Below are positions 25,533 through 34,279 of a stretch of 47,159 nucleotides of DNA, piece after piece. The number at the start of each line of letters is the position of its first letter. Within the stretch, counting starts at the first letter, position 1. A program made the translations under genes and the position numbers. A model generated the notes under the pieces. The model did no database searches and was not told where the DNA came from. It was given only the letters and a program-made list of their open reading frames with translations. This stretch comes from Dyella acidisoli. GTDB taxonomy: Bacteria > Pseudomonadota > Gammaproteobacteria > Xanthomonadales > Rhodanobacteraceae. The stretch is taken from the NCBI RefSeq assembly GCF_030160295.1, contig NZ_BSOB01000022.1, positions 1 to 47,159 of the forward strand, given 5' to 3'.

Positions 25533-25611
25533 CTCGGGATAACCCCAGTTTGCGGGCGTGGATTTCGGCCGTTAAATCCTTAGTCGAAAAATTATTCGAG
25601 TGAGGTGTGTC

Positions 25612-28600
25612 ATGCGTATCGACGCCGGCGGCAGTGTCAGCAATTACGTTCCACCCCAACCTGCTCCGCAGACCTATACGGCACAAGCAAGTGACTCGGT
25701 CACAAGCGTTGCGCAGAAATATCAGGTTACGCCGGAAGAGTTGGCGCGGGCCAATAGCATCAGCGTCACTACTGGGCTTCATGCAAACCAGGTACTCACC
25801 TTGCCGCCGAACGCCGTGCAACCCGCCAAGGATGATTCGGCACCCAAGCCTCAAACGCCGGCCCAAAAAACCGATGCGGCAATTGCCGCTTATAACGCTG
25901 CGGTCACAGCGCGCAACAATACAATGCAGAGTTTGCCGCACAGCGCCGGCTTGCGACAGGAGCTAAGCAGCACGATCACCGCGGCAAACACCGCTGTCGA
26001 TCAAGCGAAGACGGCCATGGATCAGGCGATCAGCGATGAAATCAGTGGCCAGATCACCAGCCGTAATGCAGGAGTGCCGCCAGACTTTCGCACGCCGACT
26101 GATCAGTTAATTACGGAGTTTGGCCAAAACATCTTGCAACGCCATCAGGGCGATACGGCGGTGCAATCGGACATCTCCGCATCCATCAACGACTATCGCG
26201 TCAAATCAACCGCTGACGCGTTGATCCCGAGTTTCACGGGCGACTGGAGTGCCGCCGACAAGCTGAAGCAGATCACCTTGCAAGGCCAGTCACCCGAGGT
26301 CATCAACGCGGTCCTGGCCAACCCGCAAGTACAGAGCTGGATCAACCAGGCCGCGCAAGATATCGGCCAGCCCTACAACGGCACCAAGCCGGAAGACGCA
26401 TACTGGAGTATCGACAAGGCGACGCAAGCGGCCGGGAATCTTCAATCCGCCACAGATGGCATGCCACCCGAATTGGCAACCGCTGTAACACAAGCGAGCA
26501 TGCCAACGATCCAGAAGATTGCGCAATTGCAATTGACTGGCGCGGGTTGCCTGGTCCCCTTTGACACTGTGCAAAGCGTGCTCGCCAATCTCGGCAGCAG
26601 CGATCAGGCCAATGCAGTGATCCAGCAGACGGCGGAGGCTTATGCGAGCAATCCTGGCGCAGTTGGCTCCCTGACCCGCGGCGACGGTGACCAATTGGAA
26701 AGCAGCATTCTCGCCAGTCCGGGTTATGGCTCGGCTGGCAATCCGAACTTCGCGATTGCGTTTGGCAACGCGCTGCAGGAACGCGGCCGCACCCAGGAAG
26801 CCAATGCTGCATTCGACGCAGGTGCGAAGGGTGTACAGGATTACCTCGCCAACAACGGTGGCAGTCCGCTCAAAGCGTACGAAGCCGCACACAGTGCAGC
26901 CGACGAGAAGGACCAGAAACTCGCCCAACTGCTGGCTCAATCCGGGCCGTTGACCTACGACCAGAAACAAGCCTTCATCAAGGCGTATCGCAACGATCCG
27001 GACAACGCGGACGCCTATAAAGCGGATGCCGAGGCAGCAAAGACGCTCGCCACCTACATGCAGAACAATCAGGCAAGCCTGGTGTTTGCAGCCGGCCACA
27101 ACCAGGATGCGGCGAAACAGCTCTACACCATGATGCAAGACGTGTCGCAATCGGGCCAAGGCAAGACCGCGCTGCAATTCGCCGGCTATGTGCAAAACGA
27201 TGCCGCGGCTTCGAAAGCCTTCAGCAAGTTCTCTGACTACCAAAGCACATTTCTCCCCGACGCGGTGAAATCCGCCCAGGGAGAATTGCTTATCGAAGAC
27301 AACGGTGACACCAAGATGGCTGGTAGCGATCTGCTCAAGCTGGCCGATCCGGTGTTCAAGGGTCGCAATGGATGGAATCAGGTCAAGGAAGGCTTTGAGG
27401 CATTGTCCAATGGCGACACCAAAGCCTTCGACGCCGCTAAATTCGCCGAGGGTTACAAGGAAATGGGCGTAGGTGGCAAAGTGTGGGCGGCCGCTGGAAT
27501 AACCGTCGACAGTCTCAACGGCGCCAATGCCGACCAAGTCAGTGAAATGATCAACGCATTTTCCATGGCTGGCGGTGACGTCTCCGAGGTGGGTACAGGC
27601 GTACTGCAAGTGATGGCTGATGCAGGCAGGTTCGGTGCCTTCAACGCTTCGGCTGAAGCCATGGCCAAGTTGGGCGCGAAGTTTGTGCCTGGCCTGGCGG
27701 TCGTCGCCAGCACGTCGGCCTTCGCTGCAGATTTCAATGCTGCCAAGAACAATCCCAATAGTGCGATCGGCGCTTTCTCTGCGCTCGCGATGGCCGGCGA
27801 CGTGATTTCGGTCATGGGCAGCTTCATGGAAAACTTCCCGATCACATCGGTGGCCGGCGAGGTCGTGACAGGTATCGGCACGTTGATTTCCGCCCCATTC
27901 GAATTGGTGGCCCACGTACTTGAGGGCAACAAGGAGCAGCACGAATTCCAGGAAGAACAAGTGAAGTACCTGGAAGCTGCCGGCATCGAGAAAGACACGG
28001 CAGAGACGCTTGCGAAGGATGGCAGCGCGCTCAGCACTTTCACCCAACAGTTAGGCCTCGATACGAATCCGTCAAAAGACGGCCTTAATCAGGCGGAAGA
28101 AATACTGATGACGCATCCGGAGGTCTTCAACCAAGGCACGAATTACACGCAGGGCATCACTGACCTGGTCAAAGCCTGCCAGATCAAACCCGCCGACGTG
28201 AACGACTTCCTGACGGCGTTAGCGAAGGACGATCCGAACTACGTCACGACGTTCTACAACCAGCGCACGATGGCCAGCAATCCCGCCACGCCGCTCACCA
28301 ACGCCGCCCAACTGGTAGATCGGATTGGCAGCGGTGGTTTTGCCAACGCCAAGGCATTCGTGCAAAGCCACGCGCCCGATGTATTCAGTGCTGACGGCAA
28401 TGCTCGCCGCGAAGCCGACTACGGCTATGAGCTACTAACCTCACAGCAGCCGGATCAGGTTGGCAATCTGTTGAAAGGCAATCACGACGCTGCCTATCAG
28501 GCCGAAATTATCAACATCATGAAGAACAACGGCACGCTCAGCACCTGGATACAGCAAGTGGGAAGCGGCGGATATGGCTATAACGGCTGGTCGCAAGCTG

Positions 28601-28683
28601 CGGTTAGTGCTGTGCAAAATGCGCAGAGTGCAGGTGTGTTGTCTGCCGGTCAGGCGCAGCAATATATAGGGGAGCTTGGTTGA
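25612..28683 (+). CDS. Giant LysM-domain protein next to the type III locus (candidate secreted substrate/translocon)
   Basis: 1023 residues, not recognised as a whole. An N-terminal LysM-like domain (about 20-66: YTAQASDSVTSVAQKYQVTP, VLTLPPNA) suggests peptidoglycan binding. Long Ala/Gln/Asp-rich helical regions follow. About 685-775 is strongly hydrophobic (VPGLAVVASTSAFAADF, AFSALAMAGDVISVMGSF, GEVVTGIGTLISAPFELVAH), then a soluble C-terminal third. There is no Sec signal peptide; the Ser/Pro/Gln-rich first residues would suit a type III signal. GAGG lies before the ATG. It is convergent with the end of the sct operon and has its own repeat-rich promoter. A translocator or large effector is my inference. 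A structural or lysis-like role is possible. Confidence 0.75.
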   Translation: MRIDAGGSVSNYVPPQPAPQTYTAQASDSVTSVAQKYQVTPEELARANSISVTTGLHANQVLTLPPNAVQPAKDDSAPKPQTPAQKTDAAIAAYNAAVTARNNTMQSLPHSAGLRQELSSTITAANTAVDQAKTAMDQAISDEISGQITSRNAGVPPDFRTPTDQLITEFGQNILQRHQGDTAVQSDISASINDYRVKSTADALIPSFTGDWSAADKLKQITLQGQSPEVINAVLANPQVQSWINQAAQDIGQPYNGTKPEDAYWSIDKATQAAGNLQSATDGMPPELATAVTQASMPTIQKIAQLQLTGAGCLVPFDTVQSVLANLGSSDQANAVIQQTAEAYASNPGAVGSLTRGDGDQLESSILASPGYGSAGNPNFAIAFGNALQERGRTQEANAAFDAGAKGVQDYLANNGGSPLKAYEAAHSAADEKDQKLAQLLAQSGPLTYDQKQAFIKAYRNDPDNADAYKADAEAAKTLATYMQNNQASLVFAAGHNQDAAKQLYTMMQDVSQSGQGKTALQFAGYVQNDAAASKAFSKFSDYQSTFLPDAVKSAQGELLIEDNGDTKMAGSDLLKLADPVFKGRNGWNQVKEGFEALSNGDTKAFDAAKFAEGYKEMGVGGKVWAAAGITVDSLNGANADQVSEMINAFSMAGGDVSEVGTGVLQVMADAGRFGAFNASAEAMAKLGAKFVPGLAVVASTSAFAADFNAAKNNPNSAIGAFSALAMAGDVISVMGSFMENFPITSVAGEVVTGIGTLISAPFELVAHVLEGNKEQHEFQEEQVKYLEAAGIEKDTAETLAKDGSALSTFTQQLGLDTNPSKDGLNQAEEILMTHPEVFNQGTNYTQGITDLVKACQIKPADVNDFLTALAKDDPNYVTTFYNQRTMASNPATPLTNAAQLVDRIGSGGFANAKAFVQSHAPDVFSADGNARREADYGYELLTSQQPDQVGNLLKGNHDAAYQAEIINIMKNNGTLSTWIQQVGSGGYGYNGWSQAAVSAVQNAQSAGVLSAGQAQQYIGELG

Positions 28684-28691
28684 TATATGCC

Positions 28692-28718
28692 CCCTCCCCT
28701 ACGTGTAGTAGGGGAGGG
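28692..28718 (+). terminator. Strong hairpin after the giant LysM gene
   Basis: CCCTCCCCTAC-GTGTA-GTAGGGGAGGG is a perfect 11-bp GC-rich stem, 9 nt after the stop. It is followed by TTGGGGTGGGG rather than a U-run. This sequence type also resembles a dispersed repeat, so it may be a repeat acting as a terminator. Confidence 0.6.
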
Positions 28719-28761
28719 TTGGGGTGGGGTGAAGCAACCCCATCGTAACGTTTGGCTATTC

Positions 28762-28803
28762 CTCATCGTCATTCCGGCGCACGAAGGCCGGAATGACGAT
28801 GAG
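28762..28803. repeat. REP hairpin between convergent LysM genes
   Basis: CTCATCGTCATTCCGGC (28762-28778) pairs exactly with GCCGGAATGACGATGAG (28787-28803) across an 8-nt loop. It has the core of the REP family seen at 16317. It could serve as a terminator for either of the two converging genes. Confidence 0.75.
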
Positions 28804-28868
28804 GTTTGATCAAACACTATGGCGAGATTGTCTCCCTCAAGCCTCTGCAAGCAGGGGGAAACAAAAGC

Positions 28869-30359
28869 TCAGCTACCCCCACCGCCCGCATTCCACATAT
28901 ACCGTGGCGGCTGGCGACTCTGAAACTCGGCAAAATCCATACGCTTCGGGTAACGCACCGTGCCTGATGGACGCAAATCGCTGCGAGCACCATGCCAATA
29001 GCGGCAGCGGCGACTGCGAAGCCGGCGGCGGCGCCGCATCGCTGCAATCGCTGCACGCCGGCGGCGCCCCTGCTCGCGCTGCTCGTCGGTCTGCTCCACG
29101 TCCTCTGCGTTGCGCGGGCTAACACGCACCTCCTCCAAGCCAGCGCCAGTTCGCCGCGAGGTAACACGGTCTTCTTGCCCGATCGGATCGATACGCCGCA
29201 TACGATCGGCCGCCAACGAAAATTCCATGCTGCGCCCTGCCCCAAGATCAATCACCTTGGTGGTGCGCATCGTGGCCACCAGCGCTGCAATGGCCTGCGG
29301 ATCGATAAAGGATGGCCCCTGCGGTGAAGCCGTCGTGGCAGCGGAACTATCCGACTGCGCCAACAAAAGCGCCATGAGTTGCAACGTAAAAGGACGATTA
29401 TCGGCGGGCACCACCGTCGTGTTTTGGGTGACGACTGGCGGAACAAATTCCGTGCTGCGCGGAGGCACCACCCATGTCACCTGTACGGTCGGCCGGCTTC
29501 CATCGACCAACATGAGAGGCGGCGGTGGATTTAAAGGAGGATTACGTCCTCGACCCTGCTGGGTCTGAATGAAAGGTCTTTCGACCGGCGCGAAACTCAA
29601 GGGGCTTTCAGCAACGCTCCGCCCGTAGCCCGATGCAATAAGCGTGACGTTGCGGGGATCGATGTTGGACGCCTGCATCTCCGGTGCTGTTGCTGGCACG
29701 GGTGCCGGCACCGTTGTGGGTGCCGGCGTCGGCGTCGGCGTCAATATCAAGGTTGATGCCTGCGCCGAACTCGATGTCAGCGACAGCACGGACACGGACG
29801 TGATGGCGGCAGGCACATCGCGCGACTCGCTTACACCCGTCGCGAGCAAATGCGGGTCAACACTCACACGCCAACGATCTGTAGCCTCCTCGCTGCCTTG
29901 AGAAGCGAGTGGCGAATCCTGCTTCGGCGTGTTGTACATGTCCAAAGCCGCAGGCATCGACCGGAGCAATGGCGGCGCCATGTGCATGCCATCGTGGACC
30001 AGATGATCGAGATAACCCCCATGTGGAATGCTTGTCGTTGGCGATATACCCTGCGATGACGATGACGGCGATGACCCATAACTTCGGCCAAGCCCAGGAT
30101 CCAAACTGCGCATGATCTGGTTGATGTGGCCTTCGGGAAGACCGATCACCTGGCTGACCGTGAGCGGAGTATCCGCTTGCAGACCAGGGTTCACCGCAAG
30201 AATCGAATCAACGGGAACGTTCAGCGTGCTTGCCAGATCGGTCACCGTATTGCCCATGGAGAGCGGAAACAGAATCGTCACGCCGCTATCGTTCGACCCA
30301 AGCCCGGGCAGACCCAACGGATTGCCGCTGATGATCGCCTGCAATAGAGAATCAGACAT
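28869..30359 (-). CDS. LysM-domain protein, last gene of the sct operon
   Basis: 496 residues, function not recognised. A LysM-like module lies at about 27-75 (VTILFPLSMGNTVTDLASTL, VDSILAVNPGLQA, VSQVIGLPEG). Next come a Ser-rich linker, a Pro/Thr repeat segment (TPTPTPAPTTVPAP) at about 205-225, a structured-looking region with PFTLQLMALLLAQSD and ALVATMRTTKVIDLGAGR, and an Arg-rich tail (MRRRRRLRSRR). There is no signal peptide. The start at 30359 was chosen because it lies 11 bp after the sctP stop; the open frame extends upstream inside sctP and is not used. The position behind sctP suggests a secreted or assembly-linked component. Wall binding through LysM would suit passage of the apparatus through the peptidoglycan; this is inference. 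Confidence 0.75.
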   Translation of the reverse strand: MSDSLLQAIISGNPLGLPGLGSNDSGVTILFPLSMGNTVTDLASTLNVPVDSILAVNPGLQADTPLTVSQVIGLPEGHINQIMRSLDPGLGRSYGSSPSSSSQGISPTTSIPHGGYLDHLVHDGMHMAPPLLRSMPAALDMYNTPKQDSPLASQGSEEATDRWRVSVDPHLLATGVSESRDVPAAITSVSVLSLTSSSAQASTLILTPTPTPAPTTVPAPVPATAPEMQASNIDPRNVTLIASGYGRSVAESPLSFAPVERPFIQTQQGRGRNPPLNPPPPLMLVDGSRPTVQVTWVVPPRSTEFVPPVVTQNTTVVPADNRPFTLQLMALLLAQSDSSAATTASPQGPSFIDPQAIAALVATMRTTKVIDLGAGRSMEFSLAADRMRRIDPIGQEDRVTSRRTGAGLEEVRVSPRNAEDVEQTDEQREQGRRRRAAIAAMRRRRRLRSRRCRYWHGARSDLRPSGTVRYPKRMDFAEFQSRQPPRYMWNAGGGGS

Positions 30360-30370
30360 GGCCGACCCAA

Positions 30371-31132
30371 TCAGGCGAGCAACGTGGGCGTGATTTCCAA
30401 CGCGCCGAGCCTGCTTTGTGCGAAGCGCTCGATCAGCTGCGGCGCACCTTCGACCAAGCTGTGATAGGCCGCGCTGGAGCGAGTATCGGCGCGCAGCTTC
30501 CAGCCATCGCTGGTGCGGCTCAACCATAGCTCCGTGCCTGGCAACAGACCATCCTTCAACGTGATCATGATTTCGCGCGACTGCGCTGCGCTGTGGCTGC
30601 TTGCGTCGGGCACCAGCAGTTGCTTCACATGCCGCTCGATCAGCTCCGCCAAGGCTGGCGCCATGGCTGCCGAAGCGGCTGCAGGCTGCTCGGCGCTCTG
30701 CACTATCGCTTGTTGCGCCAGGTGCAAGGTTTGCATCCCCATGTTCGCCGCACCCTGCCCGTCGCCTCGATCATCATCTTGCTGCTCGCTGTTGTCGTCG
30801 CCCTTGCGTGGCGAAAGCAGGCTGAGCAACGGATCACCTTTTTCGTTCAACTGGCGTTGCAGCAAATCGCGCAAAGCCTGTTCCTGGTCCGGCGAAAATG
30901 CATGGGGTTCGACATCGGCAGTCTCGATATCAACAGCGCTCTCTTCGCCGAGGCTGCTATCCGGGGAACCATCCGGCACATCTTGTCGCTTGCCATTCAT
31001 CAAGGTGCGGAAGCGATTTACGTTTTCAGGATTGCCGGCTTGCGGGGTTTCGGCATGCGCCTCGCGCGTAGCGCGCCGCGTAGACAAGGCCGACGAATGG
31101 GATGATGGCGAAGTGGGCGGTTGTGTATGCAT
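30371..31132 (-). CDS. sctP: SctP: type III needle-length/substrate-switch protein
   Basis: 253 residues. The long, disordered, Ser/Asp/Gln-rich N-terminal half ends near AMAPALAELIERHVKQLLVP. A compact C-terminal domain follows (about 185-253: SREIMITLKDGLLPGTELWL, SRTSDGWKLRAD, LVEGAPQLIERF), which matches the HpaP/YscP/FliK-type C-terminus. In other systems this protein measures needle length and switches the export gate. GAGG of its ribosome site overlaps the sctO stop (TGAGGTCGCTATG). Position after sctN-sctO supports the call, since members of this family diverge strongly in sequence. Confidence 0.82.
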   Translation of the reverse strand: MHTQPPTSPSSHSSALSTRRATREAHAETPQAGNPENVNRFRTLMNGKRQDVPDGSPDSSLGEESAVDIETADVEPHAFSPDQEQALRDLLQRQLNEKGDPLLSLLSPRKGDDNSEQQDDDRGDGQGAANMGMQTLHLAQQAIVQSAEQPAAASAAMAPALAELIERHVKQLLVPDASSHSAAQSREIMITLKDGLLPGTELWLSRTSDGWKLRADTRSSAAYHSLVEGAPQLIERFAQSRLGALEITPTLLA

Positions 31133-31139
31133 AGCGACC

Positions 31140-31634
31140 TCAGCGTAACGTTGGATGACGCAGCATGAGCTCTTCCAGGCTGTGCTCCTCGCGCAACGCC
31201 TGCTGGCTTTGCGCCTGGCGCAGCCACTCCTGTTTCATTTCCCCCAAAGCGTCGAGTTTGCTGTGCGCGCGTCGCCAGTCAGCGGCAGCCTGCTCCAAAG
31301 CTTCGGCCGCGGTTGCGCATTCACGCGAGCGCGCATCCATCTCAGCCCGCAGTTGCCTGACAACCTGATCCAGCAAAGCAAGATGACGCTCATGCCGGTT
31401 CAGTGCCGCCCCCGTGGGCGATCCCTTATCAAGCAACTCTCGCCACGACGACGCGGCGAAATTTTCCCGATGCTGCAGGGATTGATCCCATCTTTCCGTT
31501 GCTTCGATGCGGCGACGCTCGGCGGCGGCCCACCGTTCGCGACAAGCTTTCATCTCTGTTTCCAGCTTGCGCAAACGGATCTCTCTCACCGAGCGCAACG
31601 GCTCGAGCGGAAATTTGCTCACACTCGCGCTCAT
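31140..31634 (-). CDS. sctO: SctO: coiled-coil stalk protein of the type III ATPase
   Basis: 164 residues, almost entirely alpha-helical and charged (IRLRKLETEMKACRERWAAA, LDQVVRQLRAEMDARSRECA, AHSKLDALGEMKQEWLRQAQ). This two-helix coiled-coil form and size is that of SctO/YscO/FliJ, which sits in the ATPase ring and links it to the export gate SctV. Its ATG overlaps the sctN stop (ATGA), so the two are translationally coupled. The assignment is mainly from structure type and gene order. Confidence 0.85.
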   Translation of the reverse strand: MSASVSKFPLEPLRSVREIRLRKLETEMKACRERWAAAERRRIEATERWDQSLQHRENFAASSWRELLDKGSPTGAALNRHERHLALLDQVVRQLRAEMDARSRECATAAEALEQAAADWRRAHSKLDALGEMKQEWLRQAQSQQALREEHSLEELMLRHPTLR

Positions 31635-32971
31635 GTGCAGACTCCGATCAGTCGGTTGCGTGTAGCGGCGAACTCGGCAGGCTCGTGGGTATCCTGCCGA
31701 AGCAATTGATTGATGGCTTCGATACGCGCGATGGCAGTATCCGCATCGGCATCGCCGCCTACCTTGTACTCGCCCAGTTGCAGCAGCATCTCGATCTCGC
31801 GGTACTTGGCCAGGTATCGACGCAGCAAGCCGGCCGCACGTTGATGGGTGGTCGGTGTCACCCGTGGCATCAAACGGCTGGCGCTGGCGAGCACGTCGAT
31901 GGCCGGATAATGATTGGCCTGGGCCAGGCGGCGCGAAAGATAAATGTGGCCATCCAGGATCGAGCGAACCTCTTCGGCGATCGGATCACTGCCGTCCTCG
32001 TCTTCCATCAGCACGGTATAGAACGCGGTGATCGAACCTTTGTCATTGGTGCCCGCACGCTCGAACAGGCGTGGCAATGCGGAGAAGACGGATGGCGTGA
32101 AGCCGCGCCGCGCAGGCGGCTCGCCCATCGCCAGGCCAACGTCACGCAGAGCGCGTGCAAAGCGCGTGACTGAATCCATCATCAGCAACACGTGCATGCC
32201 GCAGTCGCGGAAATACTCGGCAACGGCCGTGCCTAGCCAAGCCACGCGACTGCGCTCCAATGCCGGGCGATCCGAGGTCGCAACCACCAACACGCTGCGT
32301 TTCAATCCTTCTTCGCCAAGGCTGTCGTGCAGGAACTCACCCACTTCGCGACCGCGCTCGCCGACCAGCACAATCACGTTGACATCTGACTGCGCGTTGC
32401 GCGCGAGCATGCCTAGCAACGTACTCTTGCCACCGCCAGCTACCGCAAAGATGCCGGTACGCTGGCCACGACCAATCGTCAGCGTGGCGTCGATGGCGCG
32501 CACACCGGTTGGCAACGGCTCGTCGATCGCTTGCCGTGCGAACGGGTTCGGCGAAGCTGCATAGAGCGGCACCTGCTCAATGTCCACCAATGGACCTAAT
32601 CCGTCCAAAGGTTGGCCATGCGCATCGATGACACGGCCGAGCAGGCTCTTGCCGGCAGGCGCGGTCGCCTGCTTGCCCGTAGCGGTCACGGTCGTTGCCG
32701 TGGAGATGCCTTCCAGCGGACCGAGCGGCGTAAGCAGCGTCTGCTGCTGGGATACACCGACGACTTCAGCCGGCATGCTGAAGCCGGTGTCGTGCTGCTC
32801 CAACAGGCACAGTTCGCCAATCGCTGCGCGCACGCCAGTTGCCCGTACCAACGTGCCATAGGCCTCTGCGACGCGACCCACGTGCTGCAACGTATCGCGC
32901 CTGCTCAGCGCACGCAGCAGTGGATCGTCGCTGCCGGCCGACGGCAGGTCGTTAGACGCCTGTGCGTTCAC
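31631..32971 (-). CDS. sctN: SctN: type III secretion ATPase
   Basis: A 446-residue FliI/YscN-family ATPase that unfolds and feeds substrates at the cytosolic face. The beta-barrel N-terminus leads to LLGRVIDAHGQPLDGLGP, Walker A AVAGGGKST (176-184), the VGERGREVGEF segment (about 206-216), Walker B VLLMMDSVTRFARALRDVG and the family signature PARRGFTPSVFSALPRLFER. A DGHIYLSRRLA segment follows. The start is GTG (32969-32971) with GGAGGGAGGC directly upstream, and it overlaps the end of sctL by 20 bp. Strong family match. Confidence 0.96.
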   Translation of the reverse strand: MNAQASNDLPSAGSDDPLLRALSRRDTLQHVGRVAEAYGTLVRATGVRAAIGELCLLEQHDTGFSMPAEVVGVSQQQTLLTPLGPLEGISTATTVTATGKQATAPAGKSLLGRVIDAHGQPLDGLGPLVDIEQVPLYAASPNPFARQAIDEPLPTGVRAIDATLTIGRGQRTGIFAVAGGGKSTLLGMLARNAQSDVNVIVLVGERGREVGEFLHDSLGEEGLKRSVLVVATSDRPALERSRVAWLGTAVAEYFRDCGMHVLLMMDSVTRFARALRDVGLAMGEPPARRGFTPSVFSALPRLFERAGTNDKGSITAFYTVLMEDEDGSDPIAEEVRSILDGHIYLSRRLAQANHYPAIDVLASASRLMPRVTPTTHQRAAGLLRRYLAKYREIEMLLQLGEYKVGGDADADTAIARIEAINQLLRQDTHEPAEFAATRNRLIGVCT

Positions 32972-33590
32972 GCCTCCCTCCGGTGGTTTTCTCTGCTGCG
33001 GCCAGGATCACCCTCGCCTGCTCAAGCTGTTCGTTGAAACCCGCACGCACGATGCCGCCTGCGGACTCGATGATGCAGTCGAAACGATCCAAGCCTGGAT
33101 CACCGATGATTTCAATGTCCGGCGCAGCGGCAGCACCCAATGCGGCCACCTCGCTGCGCGCCTGAGCGACGATATCGGGATGAATGCGCACCAGCAGATG
33201 GGGTTCGAACACCAGCTTTTGCATGGCTTCGGCAACCAGCGAGGCAACGATTCGCTCCGCACCGATAGCCGGTGCGATGTGTTTCACCACGCCGATGGCG
33301 ATGTCGCCTGCGCGCTTGCGCAGCTCCGCAGTGGCGGCTGCGCGCGCATCGATAAGCGCTTGCAATGCCTTGGCGCATTCTTGCAAACCGGCCTCGCGCC
33401 CTTCTATCAACCCTTCCCGCCGCGCTTGCGCAAAAATCTGTTCGCGCTCGATCTCGGCCTGGCGCAGCAATGCGTTGGCCTGTTCGATAATGCTTTGTGC
33501 TTCGCTAAGCGGGGTCCAGGCAGCCGCTGGAATCACGCCGGCTTTGACGTGCATCTGAAAGCGATCGCGATCAACAACCAGTGCGTTCAT
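32952..33590 (-). CDS. sctL: SctL: type III ATPase regulator (FliH/YscL family)
   Basis: 212 residues. A short N-terminal segment (MNALVVDRDRFQMHVKAGVI) is followed by a long helix (about 25-85: IIEQANALLRQAEIEREQIF, AQARREGLIEGREAGLQECA) with the Ala/Gln/Glu heptads typical of FliH/SctL stators. The globular C-terminal domain contains ERIVASLVAEAMQKLVFEPH and HPDIVAQARSEV. It dimerises, restrains SctN and links it to SctK/SctQ. The ATG overlaps the sctK stop by 4 bp (ATGA); GGAGG lies upstream. Confidence 0.92.
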   Translation of the reverse strand: MNALVVDRDRFQMHVKAGVIPAAAWTPLSEAQSIIEQANALLRQAEIEREQIFAQARREGLIEGREAGLQECAKALQALIDARAAATAELRKRAGDIAIGVVKHIAPAIGAERIVASLVAEAMQKLVFEPHLLVRIHPDIVAQARSEVAALGAAAAPDIEIIGDPGLDRFDCIIESAGGIVRAGFNEQLEQARVILAAAEKTTGGRRERTGV

Positions 33591-34279
33591 TCGATGGGCC
33601 CCTCCGCAGTCATGAGCTCGGTCGACGAATCGACGTCCAGCGCTTTCTGCTCAGCCAGAAGCATCGGTACGGTTGATGCGGGCAACCAACAGCTTCCCTT
33701 GCAGGAACCCGCGGACACTTCCGCATAAGCAAGCGCCAGTCGCGCTGCCAGGCTTTCATGCCGACGCTCGGCATAGCCGATGAACTCGATTTTCCCACGC
33801 TCAAGCACGGCGGTACTTAGCGCATGGGCATCACTGCCGCAGCGCTTCAGCACGGCCTCGCCCATATTGCGAATCGCTTCTGGCGCCGATTCCGATTCCG
33901 GCCATGGATTCGCACTCTGCGCATAGCGCCAGTTTTCGATGCCCAGCGCGTTGCGCACAAACAGCACGGCATTTCGTTCGACAATCATGCGCAATGCGGG
34001 GCCGAGGGCGATCGCACCCAATGTCTGGCTAAACGCCTGTATGCGTGATTGCGGCCATTGCAGCCATGGCTCGTCTTGCCAGCACTGCCAACGCTCATGA
34101 TCCGGCGCGAATACGCCCGGCACATATCGCACCGCTGCTCTTGCCAGATGACGTCGACCCGCGTTGGAAGACAGTGCCTGTTTCAGCAGCGGCTCTGGCA
34201 GATCTCCGAAACGCACCGGATGCAGGCCATCGAGCAACGCTCGCGCCTGTTGCTGGCGCACGCTGTAATCAACGTTCAT
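33587..34279 (-). CDS. sctK: SctK: sorting-platform adaptor
   Basis: 230 residues with family-typical features: an early LDGLHPVRFGDLPEPLLKQA, HLARAAVRYVPGVFAPDHE, and a helical C-terminus (VLERGKIEFIGYAERRHESL, AARLALAYAEV). SctK/YscK/OrgA proteins attach the SctQ-SctL-SctN platform to SctD. The ATG at 34279 was chosen because it overlaps the end of sctJ by 11 bp and begins the conserved region; the frame extends upstream without support. Presence of sctK between sctJ and sctL is a Ysc-type arrangement. Confidence 0.85.
   Translation of the reverse strand: MNVDYSVRQQQARALLDGLHPVRFGDLPEPLLKQALSSNAGRRHLARAAVRYVPGVFAPDHERWQCWQDEPWLQWPQSRIQAFSQTLGAIALGPALRMIVERNAVLFVRNALGIENWRYAQSANPWPESESAPEAIRNMGEAVLKRCGSDAHALSTAVLERGKIEFIGYAERRHESLAARLALAYAEVSAGSCKGSCWLPASTVPMLLAEQKALDVDSSTELMTAEGPIE

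Noticed and set aside
25440-25560. CRISPR-like array
   Set aside because: The repeats are 10-14 bp with 2-7 bp between them and are palindromic; there are no spacers of CRISPR length and no cas genes.
26290-28047. 585-codon open frame antisense to the giant LysM gene
   Set aside because: Low-complexity His/Arg/Gly translation with no motif; the plus-strand frame has a ribosome site, a LysM-like domain and normal composition.
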